Shown in pieces: positions 46,797 to 54,805 of a DNA stretch of 64,000 nt. The notes under the pieces were generated by a model. That model had not been told where the DNA came from. It did not search any database and worked only from the letters and a program-made list of their open reading frames with translations. This DNA comes from Geminicoccaceae bacterium (GTDB taxonomy: Bacteria > Pseudomonadota > Alphaproteobacteria > Geminicoccales > Geminicoccaceae). Location of the stretch: positions 45,006-109,005 of the forward strand of contig JANQPX010000079.1 in assembly GCA_028285265.1 (NCBI GenBank), in the 5' to 3' direction. Both the position numbers and the translations under genes were made by a program. The stretch's first letter is position 1, and every line of letters begins with the position of its first letter.

Positions 46797-47464
46797 CAGC
46801 GACTGAGCCTCAATTGACGGTCGTGCCCGAGGTGTCGAGCGATGCGGCGCGCGATGCCTCCAGCCACGATGATGATCAGCCAGCTTTCGATCCCGAGCTT
46901 TGGGCCGATGTTGACTGGGAAGATCTTGTGCCCCGGCTTTTGCTGCTCGCCATGTCAAGGCTTAGCCGCATGACGTGGCGTGGCCAACGTCACGCCATGC
47001 CTCCGGGTGCCGCAGAGGCTCAGGATTTCGTCAATGATGCGATCACCAAGACGCTATCCGGCGTGCGTGTTTGGTCGAAAGACAGGTGCACGCTGTTTCA
47101 GCATTTAGCGGGTGTTGTCGTCTCGGACATCTCGCACGCAGCCGAAGCATCAGAGAACAAGCTGACCTTGACTGCCGACGGTCGAAAGGACCCAAGCGAG
47201 GATTGGCCACCGGATACGATGGATGACACGCCCGATCAGGAGCAACATACGCTTTGGCGGTCTGAACAGCGGCGAATGATCGGCCATCTTGATGAAGTCG
47301 ATCCCAAGCTGGCGCAAATGGCCGAGTTGATTCTCATGGAGGACGTCGATGGGTCTGCTGAGCTTGCGGAGCGTCTTGATTGCACGGTCAACGATGTCGC
47401 CAATCTGCGAAAGCGCATGAAGCGGGCGCTGCGCGTTTACATGTTGGCGGTCGAGGAGGTTTAG
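46793..47464 (+). CDS. Sigma-70-family RNA polymerase sigma factor
   Basis: 223 residues. After a 40-residue acidic start, region 2 is about 43-122 (EAQDFVNDAITKTLSGVRVW and LFQHLAGVVVSDISH), and region 4 about 165-215 with a helix-turn-helix (AELAERLDCTVNDVANLRKR). Region 3 is missing, as in extracytoplasmic-function factors. It is translationally coupled to the VWA gene and followed two bases later by a membrane protein that could be its regulator. The subfamily is not one I can name. Confidence 0.8.
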   Translation: MTATEPQLTVVPEVSSDAARDASSHDDDQPAFDPELWADVDWEDLVPRLLLLAMSRLSRMTWRGQRHAMPPGAAEAQDFVNDAITKTLSGVRVWSKDRCTLFQHLAGVVVSDISHAAEASENKLTLTADGRKDPSEDWPPDTMDDTPDQEQHTLWRSEQRRMIGHLDEVDPKLAQMAELILMEDVDGSAELAERLDCTVNDVANLRKRMKRALRVYMLAVEEV

Positions 47465-47466
47465 GC

Positions 47467-48720
47467 TTGAACCGTGAACGCGCCACGATCAGAGCCCGTT
47501 CCATCGTCGGCCTCTACCGCGAGCAGACGATCGGCTCTCTCCCTATCGAGGAAGTCAAACTCGACTTGGATCGGTTGGGGGTTGATTCCGCTGAGATTAT
47601 TGGCCTCTCGAAACGACTTGCAAGTGGCCGGCACAACGATCCCGCAGCTGAGCTCCTTGCGCGCATTGAGCAAGCACAAGCCGTGGATAGTGAGATCGCC
47701 GATCTTGAACGGCTATCGATGCAGCGCGTTCTCGACCAGCTTCCGCCTGGCTTGACTGATTCGCTTAAGACATCCTCGGATAATCTGCCCGCCAACAGGG
47801 CGTCTGATCCGGTCGAATCGGAGGGTGATGAGACCGAGGGGGGCGCGGATTCAGGCCAGCGACTTCAAGCGACGGAAGAGCCTTTTGATGCCGTGACCGT
47901 CTCGCCAGATCGACGCCGCCAAGCTGTCATCGGGGTCGGCGGGACAGCGTTTGCCGTTGCGGCCAGTTTGCTACTGATCATTGCGCTCAAGCCGGATGTC
48001 ATCGACCAGTTCGGATGGTCAGATATGTCGGAGGCTTGGTTCAATGACAGTCGATCATCGATAGAGGTCAGCGCCGAAAACGAGACGGTCACGCCGAAAG
48101 TCGAGACGGTGTTGGCCGAGACAGCGGAGACGGCGCCGAGCCTTCGTCGGCGTTCGGTGCAAGGTCTGCCCATCGAGACCGTGCCTCTAGCTGCTGCTGA
48201 CGACGTCGGATCAGCGGCCGGCGATCGTCCATGGCAAGGTGACGGCCGTCAAGCGCCGGTCGTTTCAGCACGTGTACCAGATGAGGCTACGGCTGCAGAT
48301 CAGACGAGCATCCGGTCGCTTCCTTCGGCTGTGCAGCAGCCAAGCGGCTTGGGCAGCGACACTGCCGAAGCCAACGTCAATGGTTGGACAACGCTGCCCG
48401 ACAAACTGATTGGCGTCTTCATCCTTGATGCGGAACGAGCGCCGGCGAGTCTTCTGGCACTGGAAAGTGCCGGGCGGGACAACCAACTCGGCGCCAAGCG
48501 CGGTGAGGCGAGCTTGCGAGCTCTGGGTCGTAATGTCCTGGCGTTGATTGCTTTCGAACGTGCAGGCGAGCGGATCGAAGCGGCTGTCATCGAGGCGACG
48601 GGGCCAGGGCCTGTCGACGTGAGCCGGGGTTTGCAATCCTTTGCTGCCTCGGAGGCTGTTGATGTCGAAGCGCCTAACCAGCCTGGCTTTGAACTCTTGG
48701 AGCTTTCGAGGCCGCAGTAG
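47467..48720 (+). CDS. Single-span membrane protein coupled to the sigma factor (anti-sigma candidate)
   Basis: 417 residues. The start is TTG at 47467, eight bases after GAGGAGG, one of the best ribosome sites in the window. The cytoplasmic part (1-151) is charged and helix-rich, then one membrane span (about 152-173, AVIGVGGTAFAVAASLLLII), then a disordered stretch and a folded C-terminal domain (about 300-417). The layout is that of an anti-sigma factor, but I see no ZAS zinc motif. Function rests on position and topology only. Confidence 0.7.
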   Translation: MNRERATIRARSIVGLYREQTIGSLPIEEVKLDLDRLGVDSAEIIGLSKRLASGRHNDPAAELLARIEQAQAVDSEIADLERLSMQRVLDQLPPGLTDSLKTSSDNLPANRASDPVESEGDETEGGADSGQRLQATEEPFDAVTVSPDRRRQAVIGVGGTAFAVAASLLLIIALKPDVIDQFGWSDMSEAWFNDSRSSIEVSAENETVTPKVETVLAETAETAPSLRRRSVQGLPIETVPLAAADDVGSAAGDRPWQGDGRQAPVVSARVPDEATAADQTSIRSLPSAVQQPSGLGSDTAEANVNGWTTLPDKLIGVFILDAERAPASLLALESAGRDNQLGAKRGEASLRALGRNVLALIAFERAGERIEAAVIEATGPGPVDVSRGLQSFAASEAVDVEAPNQPGFELLELSRPQ

Positions 48721-48818
48721 CGGCATAGTCACATGGAGGGCTATCCACTAGGCTGGTCATTAGGCTTGCCCAATTCTGGGTTTCCAATAATCACAGCTGG
48801 ATAAGAAGGCTCTAGACC

Positions 48819-49820
48819 ATGCATCTCGCCCGTTTTCCCCGCCAGCATTTTGCGCATTTGCCGACGCCACTTGAGCCCATGCCGAATTTGACCAAACTCC
48901 TCGGCGGACCGACGCTTTACATCAAGCGGGACGACTGCACAGGTCTTGCAACCGGCGGCAACAAGACACGGAAGCTCGAGTTTCTGATCGGCGATGCGGT
49001 AGCCAACGGCGCTGACACGTTGGTGACAACAGGCGCTGTGCAGTCCAATCACGTCCGTCAGACAGCCGCTGCAGCTTGTCGATTCGGACTAGCTTGCGAG
49101 GCCCTTTTGGACCGGCGTGTGCCTGATCGTGATGCGCGCTATGAGACGACGGGCAATGTTTTATTTGGCCGGATGTTTGGCGCAACGCTCGATTATCTGC
49201 CCGCCGGCACTGACATGGATGCGGCGTGCGCCGAACGTGTCGAGGCTATTAGGTCGAGGGGTGGAAAACCTTATTATATCCCAGGCGGTGGCTCGAACAC
49301 CATCGGTGCGCTTGGATATGTCAACGCTGCCCTGGAACTGTTGCAGCAAGCCAATGACCAAAGCCTGCGGATCGATTATGTGGTTCACGGCACCGGAAGT
49401 GCTGGCACCCAGTCCGGCCTGGTCGCTGGCCTCGAAGGCGCCAATTCCGGGATCGACGTGCTTGGGATGTGCGTGCGGCAAAAGGATGCCAAGCTACAGG
49501 AGGCCGCGGTGCATAGGCTTGCGTCGGCAACGGCCGAAAAGCTCGGCGTTAAGGGCGGGATCGACGCTGGCCGTGTCATGGCTAATGCCGACTACGTGGG
49601 AGACGGATATGGTCTTCCGACCGAAGGCACGATCGAGGCAATCGACTTACTGGCTCGTCATGAAGGCATCTTGCTCGATCCGGTCTATTCAGCCAAAGGG
49701 ATGGCCGGCCTGATCGATCAGGTCAGAAAAGGCCACTTCAGCAAGACGGACAACATCGTCTTTTTGCACACCGGCGGTGCGCTCGCGCTCTTCGCTTATG
49801 AAGAGCGCTGGACGCGATGA
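48819..49820 (+). CDS. dcyD: D-cysteine desulfhydrase (ACC-deaminase family)
   Basis: PLP enzyme that breaks D-cysteine to pyruvate, sulfide and ammonia, or possibly another member of the 1-aminocyclopropane-1-carboxylate deaminase fold. It has 333 residues. The PLP lysine is K49 in GGNKTRKLEFL; GAVQSNHVRQTAAAA and VHGTGSAGTQSGLVAGL bind substrate and phosphate. The tail LHTGGALALF is typical. Substrate preference between D-cysteine and ACC cannot be read from the sequence with certainty. It is probably a single-gene unit. Confidence 0.85.
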   Translation: MHLARFPRQHFAHLPTPLEPMPNLTKLLGGPTLYIKRDDCTGLATGGNKTRKLEFLIGDAVANGADTLVTTGAVQSNHVRQTAAAACRFGLACEALLDRRVPDRDARYETTGNVLFGRMFGATLDYLPAGTDMDAACAERVEAIRSRGGKPYYIPGGGSNTIGALGYVNAALELLQQANDQSLRIDYVVHGTGSAGTQSGLVAGLEGANSGIDVLGMCVRQKDAKLQEAAVHRLASATAEKLGVKGGIDAGRVMANADYVGDGYGLPTEGTIEAIDLLARHEGILLDPVYSAKGMAGLIDQVRKGHFSKTDNIVFLHTGGALALFAYEERWTR

Positions 49821-50370
49821 TGACCATGCCGATGTTACGATGTCTTAGCGATGGGGACTTCCGCTAGCCGCGATTTTGGTGATCTCGCTGCCAGGGAAGA
49901 CGAAGCCGGGTTGAGACCTCACGATCCTGCTCCCAAGGATCGCGCACGGGCTCGCCGACTTTAGGTTGGCGAGCCGTTCTCCGGCGCTGAGGGGCTTGCT
50001 CAGTCTGTAGATATTCAACATCAGCGACCCGCCGCCCGCGGCGGATCCGTTCAACCCTAACTTTCACCTTGAGCCTCATTCGATGGGAGTGACTAATCAC
50101 ATCCTATCATTTAAGCGCGTATAATAAAGCAAATTATTCAATCTAAAGTAGATTTTTTTCCCACCGTCACTGTTGATTTTCACCTTAAGATAGTCAAAAT
50201 CCTTGGAATCGCCGGCAAAACTGCGAGCCAGACTGTGACCCAAAGAATACGCCCATAAGTCGTATTGTTATCCATTGATTTTTTCCTTAAGATTGATGGA
50301 ATAACAAAAGAGAACATCCGTTAGGTAGATTATCTGACGGTTGAATATCAATTAAAAGTTGGAGTTTCTG
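49821..50370. other. Intergenic region with a hairpin and AT-rich half
   Basis: 550 bases. The left half has short open frames on both strands but no recognised family or ribosome site. It holds a hairpin at 49949-49975. The right half (about 50100-50358) is AT-rich with T-runs. An imperfect inverted repeat CCGTTAG / CTGACGG (50318-50324 and 50334-50340) lies 30 bases before the next gene. Confidence 0.45.
49949..49975 (+). terminator. Hairpin downstream of dcyD
   Basis: GGCTCGCC / GGCGAGCC (49949-49956 and 49968-49975), with the stem extending inward through a G-T pair and a short loop. It lies 129 bases past the dcyD stop. Only TTCT follows, so it could be a terminator or a repeat-type palindrome. 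Confidence 0.4.
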
Positions 50371-50706
50371 ATGAGCGACTCATCTCTGGATCAAGCTGTG
50401 ATTGAAACAATGAATGAGCTCATGCGGGCGAGCAGTGACTGTGCCGAGTACGATCCGAGCATGTCAGCAAAGTTCGCTGCAGCGGCGAAGGATTTTGGCC
50501 GTGATCTCGGCATTTCTTACCTCGAGCCTGTCGACGATAGACCGCCCGAATTAGGACATGCCGACGCGGGTGAAGAGGAACAGGAACGGAATGATCTGAT
50601 CCATCTCCTCAATCTGCAAAAGAGGGCTGTCGCCGCAGCTGAGATCCAAATGCAGCCAAAATCTCGATTTGGCTGGCTCGGTCTTGATGTTTGGTCGAGA
50701 TGGTAG
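50371..50706 (+). CDS. Small acidic protein, unknown
   Basis: 111 residues, no signal peptide or membrane span. Start ATG with GGAG six bases upstream; an in-frame TTG four codons earlier is not favoured. It is helix-prone and acidic through about residue 95 (ELMRASSDCAEYDPS, AGEEEQERNDLIHLLNLQ) and ends in an aromatic FGWLGLDVWSRW. No family is recognised. It ends five bases before the convergent methyltransferase gene. Confidence 0.6.
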   Translation: MSDSSLDQAVIETMNELMRASSDCAEYDPSMSAKFAAAAKDFGRDLGISYLEPVDDRPPELGHADAGEEEQERNDLIHLLNLQKRAVAAAEIQMQPKSRFGWLGLDVWSRW

Positions 50707-50711
50707 AGGCA

Positions 50712-51278
50712 TCAGCGCAATCTCACCGCCAATAAGTGCCCGGTGGACCAATCGAGGTTGAGACTAACCAGGCGCGGATCCGCATCAATTGCCCTGGCAA
50801 GATCTGCCGCCAGAGCGGCGCCTTCGGTCCAGCCGCGCGTCGGCGAGAGATCGTCGACCACATAAATCCCGCCTATTGCCAGAAGGTTGAGCGCCAGGTC
50901 CAGATGCTCATACTTGCCGGGCATTGCATCTGCAAAAATCAGATCGAACCGTTGTCCGAGCGCATGCGCACCTTGCATAAAGGAGGCTGCATCCTCGACG
51001 ATGATGCGAAGGCGCTGATCGAGATGGGTTTTTGCCACGGCCGATCCGGCGTGGTCGATGTCCACCGTCCATAGCTCCGCATCGTCGCTCATGCCATCCA
51101 GCAGCCAAGCGGACGAGACACCAAATCCCGTCCCGAGATTTAACAGACGTCCTTTCGGTTTGGAGGCGGCAAGTGTCCTTAGCAGGGCGCCGGTCGCCGG
51201 GGCGCAACTTTGATCAAAGCCATGCTTTCTTGCCTCAGCCAGCAGCGTCTCGACGACAAGGGGGTGGGTGATGGTCAT
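50712..51278 (-). CDS. O-methyltransferase-like SAM enzyme
   Basis: 188 residues of class I SAM-dependent methyltransferase fold. Motif I is LLNLGTGFGVSSAWLL (about 45-60), the acidic loop AELWTVDID (about 68-76), and motif IV DLIFADAMPG. The arrangement resembles the O-methyltransferase 3 family acting on small catechol-like substrates, though the substrate cannot be named. It lies 57 bases after greB on the same strand. Confidence 0.75.
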   Translation of the reverse strand: MTITHPLVVETLLAEARKHGFDQSCAPATGALLRTLAASKPKGRLLNLGTGFGVSSAWLLDGMSDDAELWTVDIDHAGSAVAKTHLDQRLRIIVEDAASFMQGAHALGQRFDLIFADAMPGKYEHLDLALNLLAIGGIYVVDDLSPTRGWTEGAALAADLARAIDADPRLVSLNLDWSTGHLLAVRLR

Positions 51279-51335
51279 GGTTCGTCATCCCGTTCAGCCG
51301 ATCGGCAAGGTCGGCACTGACCCTGCACCATGATA

Positions 51336-51872
51336 TCACGGCTTTGGTTCGGATGCTGTTGGATAGCTGATCTGTCGGATTTCTATTTCCTCATCCCCGC
51401 CTGGCTTCATCACCAGGCGCCAATCGCCGACCTGAGCGCGCATGAGCGCGCGGGCGACCGGAGAGACAAGGCTGATCTCGCCGTGGTCAAGACGCGCCTC
51501 GTCAACGCCAACAATGGTGATCGTCCGTTCCTGATCTTCCTCATCGGCAAAGGTAACGGTTGCGCCGAAGAAGACGCGATCGCGTAACGTTTGCTCTGCA
51601 GGATCGATGATTTTGGCCCGTTCCAAGCGTTTGATCAAAAAACGCATGCGCCGGTCGATCTCACGAAGACGCTTCTTGCCATAGATATAGTCGCCGTTTT
51701 CGGAGCGGTCGCCATTGCCGGCCGCCCACGATACGACATCAACGACCTTGGGGCGTTCGACCGAACGCAGTTGATGCAGTTCCGCCTGAAAGCGGGCAGC
51801 CCCGGCCGGCGTCAGATAGGCGTCGGCATCTGGTGGCAATGGCGCTGGCCCATCATCCTGATCGTCGACCAT
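51336..51872 (-). CDS. greB: Transcription elongation factor GreB
   Basis: Rescues backtracked RNA polymerase by stimulating transcript cleavage. It has 178 residues. The N-terminal coiled coil begins LTPAGAARFQAELHQLRSVE and contains the acidic tip GNGDRSENGDYIYGKKRL, characteristic of GreB over GreA. The C-terminal FKBP-like domain carries ISLVSPVARALM. A 20-residue acidic extension precedes the coil. The start lies seven bases past the manC stop. Confidence 0.9.
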   Translation of the reverse strand: MVDDQDDGPAPLPPDADAYLTPAGAARFQAELHQLRSVERPKVVDVVSWAAGNGDRSENGDYIYGKKRLREIDRRMRFLIKRLERAKIIDPAEQTLRDRVFFGATVTFADEEDQERTITIVGVDEARLDHGEISLVSPVARALMRAQVGDWRLVMKPGGDEEIEIRQISYPTASEPKP

Positions 51873-51879
51873 TGGGGGC

Positions 51880-53277
51880 TCAGGGACGTTTGCTGATTTG
51901 AACAAGGTGCAACGTGCTGGGCCCGTCATTGCCGAGACGATAAGCTGTCCCTGCCTCGAGATCTGCACTTGTGCCGGTCTCTAAGGTCATGCGCTCGCCG
52001 TTTCGGGTGAGGACCGCCGTTCCCGACAGGATGAACCAGTGGAGATCAACGTCGACGCCTTTGATCGCCTCGATCGCCTGGTCGGCGAAGATTTCCAGCC
52101 GCCGCACCTCATGATTCTCCGTATCGTCCAGGAGAATGACGCGTCCCCAGGTCCGATCGAGGTCTCGGTGGGCCTGTGTCTCGCTTCGTTCGGCTTCGTT
52201 CAGGGTTCCAACGATCTGTTTAACCGGCTCGCTGCTCGTGCGATCGACTACCAAGACAGCATCTTCGGTCTCGATGACGGCGAGATCGTGAATGCCGGCG
52301 CAGGCGACCAGTCGACCGTTCGCCTGGACCAGGCAGTTTGATGTCTTGCTGAGCAACACGTCACCTCGTGCCGCATTGCCGTCCTCATCCTTCTCCGACA
52401 TTTCCCAGATTGCATGCCAGGATCCAAGATCAGTCCAATCCGGATCGCATGGCACCACGGCAATCCGTGTTGCCCGTTCCATCACGGCTTTGTCGATCGG
52501 CTGAGACGGGATGGATTCATACAGTGCTCTTGGCGGGTGAAGGCTGCCATCGTCGTGGGCCGTCGATGCCTCGAAGGCTGCTTCGGTCGCCGACAGAATG
52601 TTGGGTTCATGCGCCGCTAATTCTTCGATAATCCGGTCAGCTCTGAACAGGAACATGCCACTATTCCAGAGATAGCCACCAGCAGCGACCATGCGTTCAG
52701 CGGTTTCGAAGTCCGGTTTTTCCACAAAGCGTTCGACCCGACTTACCGTATTTTCAGCACTGTTGTCGGCAGGCGCGGTGGATTTGATGTAGCCGTATCC
52801 GGTCTCAGGACGGGTCGGCTGGATACCGAAGGTCAAGAGATCGCCTTCGGCTGCAGCTGGCAAGGCTTCAGCGACGGCTTTAGTAAGCGCAGGCTGGTTT
52901 TGCATCAGGTGGTCAGAAGGGCAGACCCAGAGCACGGCATCATCGCTGAAGGTCCGACGAGCATAAAGAGCGGCGAGGGCAATCGCTGCAGCGGTGTTGC
53001 GTCCGATCGGCTCGAGCAGGCGGTGACGCGCGAGCTTTGGATCAATGCTATTCAATTGCCGCTTGATAAGAAGATCTTGATGCTGCGCTGCAACCGTAAT
53101 CAGCTTGTCAGCATCGGCAATGGCCGTGACGCGCTTTGCGGTCATCTGCAAAAGGGACTCATCGCCGATAAGATTTGCCAAATGTTTCGGCATGGTCTCG
53201 CGACTAACCGGCCAAAGCCTAGTGCCGGCGCCGCCAGCAAGAATGACCGGCAACAGGGGGGGCAAGCACGCGCTCAT
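51880..53277 (-). CDS. manC: Mannose-1-phosphate guanylyltransferase with degenerate isomerase half
   Basis: Makes GDP-mannose from mannose 1-phosphate and GTP for surface polysaccharides. It has 465 residues from the ATG at 53277, with GGAG about nine bases upstream (ATG at 53292 has no spacing). The nucleotidyltransferase motif VILAGGAGTRLWPVSRETMP is at the N-terminus, then FVEKPDFETAERM and NSGMFLFRAD. The C-terminal cupin (about 378-465) has WGRVILLDD and LHWFILSGTAVLTRNG. It lacks the usual metal-binding QxHxHRxEH, having AIKGVDVDLHW instead, so phosphomannose isomerase activity is doubtful. Confidence 0.92.
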   Translation of the reverse strand: MSACLPPLLPVILAGGAGTRLWPVSRETMPKHLANLIGDESLLQMTAKRVTAIADADKLITVAAQHQDLLIKRQLNSIDPKLARHRLLEPIGRNTAAAIALAALYARRTFSDDAVLWVCPSDHLMQNQPALTKAVAEALPAAAEGDLLTFGIQPTRPETGYGYIKSTAPADNSAENTVSRVERFVEKPDFETAERMVAAGGYLWNSGMFLFRADRIIEELAAHEPNILSATEAAFEASTAHDDGSLHPPRALYESIPSQPIDKAVMERATRIAVVPCDPDWTDLGSWHAIWEMSEKDEDGNAARGDVLLSKTSNCLVQANGRLVACAGIHDLAVIETEDAVLVVDRTSSEPVKQIVGTLNEAERSETQAHRDLDRTWGRVILLDDTENHEVRRLEIFADQAIEAIKGVDVDLHWFILSGTAVLTRNGERMTLETGTSADLEAGTAYRLGNDGPSTLHLVQISKRP

Positions 53278-53464
53278 GAGACGACGCTCCATCCTGGTCT
53301 GTAGTCAAAGGGCGCATTGATAGCGGAACCGTGATCTGATGCTAGCCCGAATGCGTATTGCAATCGAAAAAATACGTCCCTCAATGCCGCTTCTATGAGC
53401 AAGGATTTGTACAAACGTAATCATCATGTTAGGGGACGTTCAGTGGTCTCAACGAGGAACGTCG

Positions 53465-54154
53465 ATGGCAACGACCAAGCAGGTTCTCATTGTCGATGAT
53501 GACGAAGCACTTCGCAGCTCGCTTGCCGAGCAGCTCGAGTTGCACGAAGGCTTTGTCGCCATGCAGGCCGAGACCGGCGAAAAAGCGCTGGCCCTGGTGA
53601 AAGAACACCATTTTGAGGTCATCCTCATGGATGTCGGTCTGCCTGATACCGATGGACGTGATCTCTGTCGGTTAATGCGTCGCCAGGGAGTTAAGACGCC
53701 GGTGATCATGCTGACAGCGCATGATTCGGACGCTGATACGATTTTAGGCCTCGACAGTGGTGCAAATGATTACATCCCGAAGCCCTTCCGGCTCGGTGTG
53801 CTTCTGGCGCGGGTGCGCGCGCAACTTCGGCAGTTTGAACTATCGGATGATGCAACCTTCCCGATTGGCCCTTATGCGTTTCGTCCAAGTGCTAAGCTGC
53901 TCGTCAATGCGGAAACCGAGAAAAAGATACACCTCACCGAGAAAGAGACGGCGATTCTCAAATATCTTTACCGTATGGGTGATCGTCCCGTGCCGCGTGA
54001 TGTCCTTCTCGACGAGGTCTGGGGATATAACGCCGGCGTCACGACCCACACGCTGGAAACGCATATCTATCGTCTGCGGCAAAAGGTGGAGCCTGATCCC
54101 TCCAATGCCAGCATTCTCGTGACGGAACCGGGTGGGTATCGTCTCGTCCGCTGA
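53465..54154 (+). CDS. OmpR/PhoB-family response regulator
   Basis: Two-component transcription factor. It has 229 residues from the ATG at 53465 with GAGG seven bases upstream. The receiver domain has the acidic pair DDD (11-13), the phosphorylated D56 in VILMDVGLPDTDG, and a lysine in DYIPKPFRL. The C-terminal winged helix contains LTEKETAILKYLYR and THTLETHIYRLRQKVEPD. No histidine kinase is adjacent, so its partner is elsewhere. It has an AT-rich 187-base upstream region. Confidence 0.93.
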   Translation: MATTKQVLIVDDDEALRSSLAEQLELHEGFVAMQAETGEKALALVKEHHFEVILMDVGLPDTDGRDLCRLMRRQGVKTPVIMLTAHDSDADTILGLDSGANDYIPKPFRLGVLLARVRAQLRQFELSDDATFPIGPYAFRPSAKLLVNAETEKKIHLTEKETAILKYLYRMGDRPVPRDVLLDEVWGYNAGVTTHTLETHIYRLRQKVEPDPSNASILVTEPGGYRLVR

Positions 54155-54566
54155 GGCGATGGCTGCCAAGCGCGACAAGCTCTTGCTTGCCTCCAAAGGC
54201 AGGTGCACGACGAGCCTCGATCCGATGTTCTTTTGGCACTTGGCTTGGACGACATCGGGATGGGTTTGACATCGTGCTGAACACGTTGGTGACCAATCCC
54301 TTTGCCAGCGATGCTCGTCGACCTGCTGACTCCCGTCTACATGCTGTCTCAATGAGATCGTCAACCAATCTCGTCGCCTCTTCCGGTGCAATGCTGATGC
54401 GGTGATCGCGCGTCGATCCCATCACGGTGTTATCGTTCTGGCATCCTTGAACATCGATCTTCAAATCGACGCACGACGCGTCGACCGCGTTTGAGGACGG
54501 AATCGACCAGATCTGATGCATGAGCTGACCTTCGCCGGCGATAGGGCGGTTTCCCTGACGAGCCAT
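54039..54566 (-). CDS. Possible protein with a strong ribosome site, antisense at its 3' end
   Basis: Open frame of 175 residues starting at ATG 54566, preceded by AGGAGGAGGG with four bases of spacing. The first part (about 1-75, including ISIAPEEATRLVDDLIETA) has the GC-rich third positions of real genes here. The rest looks less coding, and the last 116 bases are antisense to the response regulator. It could be a truncated or frameshifted gene; another frame continues as SRLVVHLPLEASKSLSRLAA. No family is recognised. Confidence 0.3.
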   Translation of the reverse strand: MARQGNRPIAGEGQLMHQIWSIPSSNAVDASCVDLKIDVQGCQNDNTVMGSTRDHRISIAPEEATRLVDDLIETACRRESAGRRASLAKGLVTNVFSTMSNPSRCRPSQVPKEHRIEARRAPAFGGKQELVALGSHRLSGRDDTHPVPSRECWHWRDQAPPFAADDRYAFPACGS

Positions 54567-54805
54567 CCCTCCTCCTGTCGTGGGGCCGCCTGCATGCCTG
54601 ACGCATGGCACAACGGTAGAGCGGTCGATCGGTGCGAGCTGAAAATTCTCCATCATCGTGTTATGGAGCCTTTGGCCAATTGGAAGGGCTGCGTTTAGAC
54701 GGACGGCCTATCGACCAATATGACGGGCAGGTTTGAAAAAGACCTCTGGTGCTTTAGCACCGGCTTGGGCAAGGTCTGCCGATATCATACAGATGAGTGA
54801 TTACC
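54155..54805. other. Gap between the response regulator and the beta-helix protein
   Basis: 651 bases. The only gene candidate is the minus-strand frame listed separately. The stretch at 54567-54805 has nothing I can support beyond a likely promoter for the gene to the right. Confidence 0.4.

Noticed and set aside
49864..50100. Minus-strand 78-codon frame beside the dcyD hairpin
   Set aside because: Two frames overlap the same bases, neither has a good ribosome site or family.
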